Origin: Phlebotomus papatasi
Taxonomy: Eukaryota; Arthropoda; Insecta; Diptera; Psychodidae
DNA: 64,000 bases
Assembly: GCF_024763615.1 (NCBI RefSeq)
Contig: NC_077222.1
Span: forward strand, 95,513,417-95,577,416
Direction: 5' to 3'
Shown: positions 57,143 through 64,000 of the stretch, piece after piece
How the letters are laid out: each line of letters opens with the position of its first letter
How positions within the stretch are numbered: the stretch's first letter is position 1
Position numbers and translations under genes: made by a program
The notes under the pieces: generated by a model
What the model was told of the DNA's origin: nothing
Databases searched by the model: none
What the model saw: only the letters and a program-made list of their open reading frames with translations

Positions 57143-57868
57143 TTTAGCACATGTATGTACTAAATCAGTCAGTAACAGTAAATTTGCAATTTTTAGAAAA
57201 TAATGATGGTTGCGCTTAATAATTGTACATATTTAGCAAATTGTATTAAATTCTTACAAAAATCAGCCTGATTTTAAGAAACAAATCATCTGATAAGGTA
57301 TTTGTTTAAATTGTTTCAATGTGATTGAGTCTTCATTCAGTAATATTTGAAATACTCTAAACAAGTAATAGACTTAATTATTATCTCTGCTCGTGTACGT
57401 GATATTTAGTACATCAATACGAATAGTCTTTCAGATCATTCCTATTATTTTATAGGGACAATTTTAATGTTAATTTAATCATTTTCATTGATTTATTGAC
57501 GATTTCATACAAGAATTATATAATTTCCTACAATTTGCTTTAGTACATGTACTAAATATTATCCCATGTTATTATTAAACGTTTTTTTAATATAATAATT
57601 CAGTTCAGTCTTAAGATAAGGAAAACTTTTATTTGCCATCAAGGCTTCAAGACATTGCCTTACTGAGTTTAAATTTTTCTGCGTCTACCGCCATCTTATT
57701 GTAGGATAGTCTTAAACAAATCAGAGAAAAAATTCTTTTGCAATTCGAGCAATGAGTTGTACCGAAGTAGTTATGATATCTGTTTATTTTTGCTTTTTTA
57801 TTCGCTATATTTAATCTGAAAATGACATAATTCTAACACAAGTTAATTTAGTACATGCATGTACTAAA
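57143..57868. repeat. Cluster of TTTAGTACATGTACTAAA-type palindromes
   Basis: Palindromes at 57143-57164 (one mismatch), 57539-57556 (a perfect 18-mer) and 57847-57868 (spaced by GC), with a half site near 57410. These are the same motif as in the tandem block at 8500-8890. The sequence between them is AT-rich and noncoding. Confidence 0.75.
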
Positions 57869-59612
57869 AATTCAAACTTTTCTGATTCGTTTTTTTTCGA
57901 TTTTTTTTTAAATCTATTTGAACGTATTACCTCTTTGGAATACAATTTTTGTGCATTCCTGTATAACTTACGGCACGATATCTCAAAGGTAATTTTTATG
58001 GCAGCCTCCTGAAAATAAGAGAAAAAAAACCATTCTCACTGATGAAAAATATCTTTCCATCGTGCTATAGAAATGATGGGAAGATTAATTTCAGAGGTGT
58101 GCTTCTGATGAGGCTGAAATTCACTGTTAATTTTTATCAGGTAACATTGGGAAAGTAATTTCAAGTCATGTTTCAATGGATTTGTGAACAGAAAGTCCAA
58201 TTTAATCTTCCTTCATAACAACAAGCAAAAGACTGCGGCTGTGAGTGAAAATTATGGGTGGAATGATGCATAAGAAAAAGATGTTCTTACTACATAAAAA
58301 TAGCATAGAGTGAGTGTGTGCTTTATTGTGGCAAAAGTCAGTATTTAGTGGGATGAAATATGCTTCTAATTAATATTGTAGCGAGAAATATTTTATATGA
58401 TAATTAGTATGAAATAGCTTATTAATTTTAATATTTATGATGGAAGTTCACGCGAATGTACATGGGTGATATGCTACGTTTTTTTTTATTTTCTTTTTAT
58501 TTTGAGTTATGTGAAGGAACAAATGGAATAATTATAATGAAAAGAAGGAGGAACCACTCATAGTCTGGAGAATAAAACTTATTATTTGGGTCTGGATCTT
58601 GTGGGTACATTTAGTTGATTTCTCGTGTATAATTACAAATGAGTGAACTGTTTAGTTTCGAATACATTAAGTTAAATACAGGTCGGGGTTTGTATTAGTT
58701 GTTGTCGGAATTGTCATTGTCTGTTCATTGTAATTTACAATAGTGTTTTGCCATTTAATTTTGCTCAATTGTACCTTCACACGACTTATCTGCATTTTGT
58801 ACAACTCCACAACGAAATAATGTTTTAGAAAATGGTTTTTTGCACTGTCCTTTTATGTAAGGGGGGCACAATTTGATATAGAATTAAAAAAAAAAAAGAT
58901 GTATTTTTCTGTAATCTCAAAAAAAAGACGATTATTTCCTTTTGTAATTTAAACAATTGCAAAGCAACAGCGTTGTTGTATTTAGGATTACAAAATGTTT
59001 AAAACATGAAGAACAATCGGAGAGACTTCGGAAGCCAAGGTTACGTCAGTGTTGTGGGTTTTTGCCTACAATCGCCTATTTATCGCTAATCGTTTAGATT
59101 TTGGGATTACATATTCGCGCACACACAAAATAGGTGTGCTTTATTTGAGGGGGCAATAAAGAACAGGAAATGCCACAAATTACAGCTAAATAATACCCTG
59201 TAGTTCTCTAGATGGCTCTTCTACAAATATTTAATAGCTTAAGATGGATTTAAATTACACACGCCAAGATAGTGGACTCGCCACCTGCAGTTCGAATAGA
59301 AAGAAATAACACGTTTTTTTTTGTTGTTGTCTTATTCAGCAATTTGCTGAAATATGAGGGAGAGAATAGAGACCACGATGGATTTTAATCAAGGCCTAAT
59401 CTAATTTAATTTTAGGGGAAATTATTTAAACTGATCGACTGGCCTTGAAGACATAAATAAGACAATTTATTAGACTGATGCTCTACTTAATCAATCCCCA
59501 ATGTGAAGATATAATTTTAATGTTTTCCTTAAGCTTCTTTGTATAGTCTTGCATTACACTAGTAGACAAATTTGTTTCAACTGAAGACGTGTGATTAATT
59601 AAGTGATTTAAT

Positions 59613-59887
59613 CAGGGGCCCATCAAGCCTAATAAAAAGTGAAGATATTTTTCACTTTTCCTTGTAAAAATTTTGCAGATATTGCACCGCGATTTAAACA
59701 AATTTGCTCGTAGTTCTTGTATTATTTCGGCGAACTTAATGAAATATGTATTTTTAGATAGCTTTTAATGCACGATTTCGAAATATATCAGAGTGATAAG
59801 TCAATTCTCTTTAGAAACAAACTTGCCAAGAGTCTTCAGTGCCTCTATGCAAAAACGTATGAAAAAAGAAATGTCGAGAGGCCTCTG
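59613..59887. mobile_element. hAT-like MITE, 275 bp, copy 2
   Basis: Starts CAGGGGCCCATCAAGCCTAA and ends ATGTCGAGAGGCCTCTG. Flanked by an 8-bp repeat GATTTAAT / GATTTAGT (59605-59612 and 59888-59895, 7 of 8 matching). It is the reverse complement of 39469-39744 with few differences. Confidence 0.85.
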
Positions 59888-60197
59888 GATTTAGTCGTAA
59901 AAACTAATTTTCTTATAGCATAGAGTACAATGGGGTAATTTTGAACAGAATCCAAATTTCAAGTTTCAGATTTCCTCATTATAATGAAAAAGTACTCTTA
60001 AGTCTGAAGCTTGTACATCTTCGCGGTATTTTCTCTTTGTCTATATTTAAATTTAAATTTAAATAACTCCAAGTTGAAATATCTTGAATGTCGTTTAGCA
60101 AATTTTAAAGATCCAGTAGGAATCTTTTTTGAAATTGATCTCTTAGTTATCTCGTAAAATGTTGTACTTTTTTGACAAACAGTCGTATCAATTCTAA

Positions 60198-60472
60198 GGG
60201 CCTTGACAGACCTGAGGATTAGCCGAGAGACGGCTTAGCGTAATTATACTCGACATAATGGTTAAACTTCATTTCCATCATTTTCCACTAAGTAAGTCGT
60301 CTCTTGGTTTATGCCCTAGACACACTTACGACTTAAGCCGAGAGGCGACTTAGTGGAAAATGATGGAAATGAAGTCTAACCATTATTTCGGATATAATTA
60401 CGCTAAGCCATCTCTCGGCTAATCCTCAGGTCTGTCAAGGTCCTTAAGTCGTAAGTGTGTCTAGGGCATAAG
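60198..60472. repeat. Large near-perfect palindrome with nested second palindrome
   Basis: GGGCCTTGACAGACCTGAGG then ATTAGCCGAGAGACGGCTTA at the left is the inverse of TAAGCCATCTCTCGGCTAAT then CCTCAGGTCTGTCAAGGTCC at the right (ending ~60442). GGAAATGAAGTCTAACCATT pairs inside. The centre, ATGCCCTAGACACACTTACG ACTTAAG (60307-60333), is itself repeated inverted at 60446-60472. The arms are about 115 bp each. Confidence 0.8.
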
Positions 60473-60576
60473 GCCAAGATATCAAGACCAAGAAAATTTT
60501 AAGATTTCGGTATTTCTAAAATCAAAAAATCAAATTTGTCAAATATCTTGGAATTTTGAGATATAATTTGTACGTA

Positions 60577-60810
60577 CAGGAGACTCTCGCTCAATCGGCT
60601 CTTTTTCAATCGGGCGAAAAATTTTGTTGACAGTTTTCACGTTTAATTATGAAGCTAATTTGCTCAAATTCGCTGTAGTTCTTCCTATTTTATCGTGATT
60701 CTTTATAATTGAGCGCTTTTTGTGGAATTTACAAAGGCTTTGACGCCCAAATCTATCGATAAACCGGATGACATTTCGCCCCAAATGCCCAATTGAGAGA
60801 GAGTCTACTG
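60577..60810. mobile_element. pogo/Tc1-like MITE with CAGTAGACTCTC ends, 234 bp
   Basis: Left end CAGGAGACTCTCGCTCAATC, right end CAATTGAGAGAGAGTCTACT then G, flanked by TA (60575-60576 and 60811-60812). The ends resemble those of the 13184 and 29834 elements (CAGTAGAGTC.CGCT) but the interior differs. Confidence 0.75.
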
Positions 60811-61139
60811 TATTTCAATATTTCTAATTCTCGATCCAACATTTCAAGACAAGTCGACGGTTCCCCGAGATCGACGCCTCCTCACAATGGCTTTCATAGT
60901 TTTTCTGGCTAACCTTCAATTTTTTACCCCCTCGTCCTTAATTAATTTCAATTCGTTTCACGCCCGAATTTCTCTGTTATTCGGATTGCGTTTCGTTTCA
61001 AAATGCCAGAATTTAAGAGAGTTTCATGCTGAATTTGCTTTTAATGATGAATATTTTTATAAGAAAGTGTTTAAAAGGGAAAATATTATTGAAAATACTA
61101 CATTTGAGCTTGTGATTTATGCCCAACGCAGAATAAATT

Positions 61140-61890
61140 TTATTTGTAAACAAGTTTTCAAAATTTCACATAAGGGAGAGAGCGAGATGACTAGATCTCG
61201 ATTTCATTCGCTCTCATTGAAATGTCAAAAACATGTTTACAAAACAAAAATTATTGTCATCTTGCTCACTCTCATAGGAAATTTTGAAAAAAAAATTTAG
61301 AAACAAAAGTTATTGTGCGCTGTTCATTATAGCCCAGCGCATAATAACTTTTGTTTAGTAAACATGTTTTCAAAATTTCTATGAGAGTGAGCGAGATGAC
61401 TAGATCTGGATTTCATTCACTCTCACTGAAAAGTCGAAAACATGTTTACAAAATAAAACTTATTGTACGTATTTTTGTATGCCTAATGTCGAGCATACAA
61501 AAATTTGTGTTTGTAAATATATTTCCGCAACTTCCTATAGGAGTGGGCGATATGACTAGATCTAAATCTCACTCACTTTCACTGAAATGTCAAAAACAAG
61601 TTTACGAAACAAAAGTTTTTGCGCGTTGTATGTAATGCACAACGTACAATAAATTTTATTTTATAAAAAAATCTTCGAAACTGCTTGTGAGAGGAGAGAT
61701 GACTAGATCTTAGTCTAATGGCCTCTACACACTAGATAAATTTATGTCCATATTGAAGAGTTTCTCCTACTCAAGCGTAGGGAATTTACTTCAATATGGA
61801 CATGAATTTCTTTAGTGTGTAGAGGCTATATTTGAAATGTCAAAAATACGTTTCCAAAACAGAAGTTATTGTGGTTATTGTGCGTTGGAC
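61140..61890. repeat. Tandem array with GACTAGATCT marker, 4 units
   Basis: Units share GAGCGAGATGACTAGATCTC, then CATTCACTCTCACTGAAATG, then TCAAAAACATGTTTACAAAA and CAAAAGTTATTGTGCG. GACTAGATCT occurs at 61189, 61398, 61554 and 61701. Inverted copies of the AACAAAAGTTATTGTGCGC part are present, for example 61299-61364. The last unit is split by the MITE at 61721-61826. The 137- and 94-codon frames here are repeat by-products. Confidence 0.75.
61721..61826. mobile_element. TCTACACACTAG-type foldback MITE, 106 bp
   Basis: GCCTCTACACACTAGATAAA then TTTATGTCCATATTGAAG at the left pairs with CTTCAATATGGACATGAATT then TCTTTAGTGTGTAGAGGC at the right. It is inserted within the last unit of the GACTAGATCT array. 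Confidence 0.8.
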
Positions 61891-61967
61891 TTTATGATTA
61901 GTGAAATGAGTGAAATATTTAGCTTGCTGGTTATAGGGATAATCGTATTTTTCTATATTCATTGATA

Positions 61968-62100
61968 AAATATGCAATGGATTAAATTGTACCGTACCCA
62001 CTCTAAAATCCAAATATTATATTCCGGGTTTGAATGTTATTTAAATCATTTGAAATTTTCTAGCGTTAAAGATATCAAAATCGCATTCGGTGAGCTAAAC
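61968..62100 (+). mobile_element. Possible tRNA-related SINE fragment, copy 1
   Basis: TGCAATGGATTAAATTGTAC .. TTCCGGGTTTGAATGTTATT .. AAATTTTCTAGCG .. ATCGCATTCGGTGA aligns with 63868-64000. The CGGGTTTGAAT part resembles a B-box. There is no clear A-box. Confidence 0.45.
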
Positions 62101-62273
62101 TGCACTGAATTTCACAGGACTTGGGATGATCAATTCCACGACAAGGTTCATTCCCCTGGGATGTTTTGCCTCATTATTATTATAGTCGTTAATATGATGC
62201 ACCAAAATTATTCAAACTTTCTCACTTCCAATTCTAATCCTCCAACAACGTTAAATTTCGTTAATATGTATTA

Positions 62274-62485
62274 GGGGAAAGTGAGGCACCGCCGAACACG
62301 GGGTAGCACCGAACACTGTAATTTTTTAATCAGATATTAGACTTCAGAGGACAAGACCTATAGGAATTTACAGGCATTATAGGGATGCTCTGAAGAAATG
62401 GTCGAGATAGTCCAAGTAAAAATTAGTATTCGGTGCTACCCCATGTTCGGTGCTACCCCATGTTGGGTGGTGCTCCAGTTTCCCC
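62274..62485. mobile_element. GGGGAA-family MITE (CACCACCAAACAC type), 212 bp, copy 2
   Basis: Starts GGGGAAAGTGAGGCACCGCC after TA and ends GGTGGTGCTCCAGTTTCCCC. It shares TTCAGAGGACAAGACCTATA and ATGGTCGAGATAG with 54737-54948. The right flank is TG rather than TA. Confidence 0.85.
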
Positions 62486-63137
62486 TGAAGCTTGTGTTAT
62501 TCCTGACATTGGGTTATTAAAATTGGGCAAAAATGCAAAAACTAGAACAGAAAAATTGTTAGTTATTTTGTTTTTCAATGTGATTGAAAAGCTTCGTCTT
62601 TGTTAAATCATAAAACATTGTTCAGTGGTGTATGAAAAAAAAAATCCTCAACATATTTTTTTCCTGCATGTCAGACCCATTCAATCATATCAGAGTTACT
62701 ATTTATTCACTCTTTTTATCGGTAATTTATTTTGTGTGGGGATGTCGTCATGTGCACACACACTTGACGTATTGATTTGCGGAGTGCGGGAAAGTAAAGA
62801 GGCGACACTAGAATATAAACTCAAGTTATAATGTTATTTCCCGTGGAAGTTTTATGGGACGAAACGCATTGTCAGTGACTTAACATATAAATTGCATGAA
62901 ATCAGTCAAATGTCATAAGCAAATGTTTTTCCAATAATAATAATTCTCTTGAGTTTATTCCAAATCGATGTCACTCTACCCATCCATGGGGAATATAAAT
63001 TCAATTTTGATGAATTGTATTGAGAACAATCATAACTAATTCTACACTATTGCATACATTTTGTAATGATTGCAAATTAATAATGTATTATCATTCTGTT
63101 TATGCTAATGCCAAATCCATTTTAATGTGAATTCCAG

Positions 63138-63263
63138 AGACCCTATTGCAAATGAATAGGCAACAATTGCAGAAATTTGTACAATATCTAATATCTGCAC
63201 ATCACACGGAAGTTTTACCAACTGCCCAGCAATTAGCTGATGAAATTCTTCAGCAAAAGTCAG
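63138..63263 (+). CDS. ZSWIM4/5/6: ZSWIM4/5/6-like protein, exon 5
   Basis: Acceptor GAATTCCAG|AG, donor TCAG|GTAAGTG (GT at 63264). The first two bases complete a Glu codon from exon 4 and the last base opens the next codon. It encodes TLLQMNRQQLQKFVQYLI then SAHHTEVLPTAQQLADEIL and QQKS. This segment follows the SWIM motif in vertebrate ZSWIM5/6 nearly residue for residue (QMNRDQLQKFVQYLI and AHHTEVLPTAQKLADEIL, from memory). It is the strongest evidence for the family assignment. An in-frame ATG inside the exon is not a start. The protein continues past the window. Confidence 0.95.
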
Positions 63264-64000
63264 GTAAGTGTTTCCTGTGCCCTATTTTGTTCTTTCTTTT
63301 TCTGTCGTCCTTTCGTGGGAAATACAGTGACGAACCTAGGGGTTGAACGGGATTAACTGCTACGGGTGCTCAAATTGATCGGATTGACAAATTCTTAATG
63401 ATATTCGACAAAATATTAATGACTTAAGATATTTTTCTACATAAGGGAAGAGCACCAGCGATCGGCAGTGTTCCTCGGATCGTCAGGTTATTACCATATT
63501 GTTGCATCAAGTCAAATAAATTTTTAAATATTATTAGTTACTTTTTACTATTTAACTCTCACAAGAATGCAGTGCATTAGCTCAGATTTAATATATAAAA
63601 GCAATTTTCCGTGAGACGTCTGATTAAATTTGTGACGATCCGAGGTACAGAGTACATAGTTGCAATTAGATTTATTTGTCATTAATTTATTGTAAAAATT
63701 TAAAATTCAATTGCATAGATATAGTTAAATGGATCACTAATATATCGATTAGCATACACAAAAATACCAAATAGTATTTTCAGGCTTATATTTTCAATTA
63801 AATATCGAATATGTCTCTTAACATTCCGGTCCGGGAAGCTCTTCCCTTATATTTATTAACGGGACACGCAATAGATTAAATTGTATGGCACTCGTTCCAG
63901 AATGTAAGTGCCCCGGGTTCGAATCTTCTTTAAATTACCAGAAAATTTCTTTTATTAAAGGTAAATCTAATCGCATTTGATGACCTTTACTGCTTCCGCG
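63264..64000 (+). other. ZSWIM intron 5, 5' part
   Basis: Donor GTAAGTG at 63264. No further exon is visible before the window ends. AT-rich, with a SINE-like fragment at its right edge. Confidence 0.8.
63868..64000 (+). mobile_element. Possible tRNA-related SINE fragment, copy 2 (runs off the edge)
   Basis: ACGCAATAGATTAAATTGTA .. TGCCCCGGGTTCGAATCTTC .. AAATTTCTTTTATTAAAGG .. ATCGCATTTGATGACC. GGGTTCGAATC is a good B-box. It is homologous to 61968-62100. The right end is cut by the window. Confidence 0.5.

Larger units (their letters stand above)
43801..63137 (+). other. ZSWIM intron 4, 19.3 kb
   Basis: Donor GTAAGT at 43801, acceptor GAATTCCAG ending at 63137. It contains many small transposons listed separately. 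Parts with nothing I can identify: 43801-44340, 47700-49620, 50622-51160, 51300-51960, 52880-53128 (a piggyBac-like end CCCTTTAAAGACGA follows TTAA at 52883-52886, with no partner found), 55205-56490, 56812-57140, 57870-59612, 59888-60197, 62486-63137. Confidence 0.85.
16185..64000 (+). other. ZSWIM4/5/6: ZSWIM4/5/6-type gene, extent of the visible part
   Basis: Five coding exons join with consistent phases (2, 1, 2, 1, 1) into 925 coding bases, all with GT donors and AG acceptors. The joined protein follows the vertebrate ZSWIM4, ZSWIM5 and ZSWIM6 N-terminus in order: LLDI..RKVAE, RIPEPVQRRI..WSFP, LLESGCVECVLQVGFHLSGT, a SWIM motif, and LQKFVQYLISAHHTEVLPTA. ZSWIM proteins, best studied in ZSWIM8/EBAX-1, act as substrate receptors of cullin-RING ubiquitin ligases. 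That role is inferred here by family. Which of the three vertebrate paralogues it matches best cannot be told, and insects may have a single co-orthologue. The gene runs off the right edge. Most of the protein lies beyond base 64000. Confidence 0.9.

Noticed and set aside
60887..61635. 137- and 94-codon frames near 61 kb
   Set aside because: They share repeated peptides because they run through the GACTAGATCT tandem array. No independent sign of coding.

Overview
This is a stretch of an animal nuclear genome. The split genes with GT..AG introns, the AT-rich intergenic DNA, a Ty3/Gypsy retrotransposon and the dense load of miniature transposons point to an insect. A lower (nematoceran) dipteran is my guess, but that is inference and not shown by the sequence.

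Layout. Bases 1-2508 are noncoding. About half of this is an old tandem array of a ~165-bp unit. Bases 2509-6891 are a complete LTR retrotransposon with two identical 99-bp LTRs, a 5-bp target duplication, a primer site, a polypurine tract and one uninterrupted gag-pol frame. Bases 6897-16184 are noncoding and contain several nested or inverted miniature elements. From about 16185 to beyond the right edge runs one large plus-strand gene of the ZSWIM4/5/6 family. Its five visible coding exons (16491-16795, 20204-20301, 42914-43181, 43673-43800, 63138-63263) join in one reading frame into the first 308 codons. They include an N-terminal BC-box/Cul2-box-like segment and the SWIM zinc motif. The gene continues past base 64000.

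The introns (3.4, 22.6, 0.5 and 19.3 kb) are packed with non-autonomous elements, none of which carries a transposase frame. Recognisable groups are: TA-flanked elements ending in GGGGAA..TTCCCC; CAGTAGAG-ended pogo/Tc1-like MITEs; TTAA-flanked piggyBac-like MITEs; TTA-flanked PIF/Harbinger-like MITEs; CAGGGGCC-ended hAT-like MITEs with 8-bp target duplications; CACTG-ended elements; several foldback families; and at least one tRNA-derived SINE with a 14-bp target duplication. Several are nested inside one another, which gives relative insertion ages.

Two host or mobile functions are supported at protein level: the retrotransposon polyprotein, and the ZSWIM protein as a probable cullin-RING ubiquitin-ligase substrate receptor. 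I found no RNA genes (other than the tRNA-derived SINE), no CRISPR and no bacterial-type features. The most promising material for follow-up is the young, apparently intact retrotransposon with an atypical RT motif, the family of GGGGAA-ended elements with unrelated interiors, the recurrent palindrome TTTAGTACATGTACTAAA, and the tandem array of foldback units at 37 kb.
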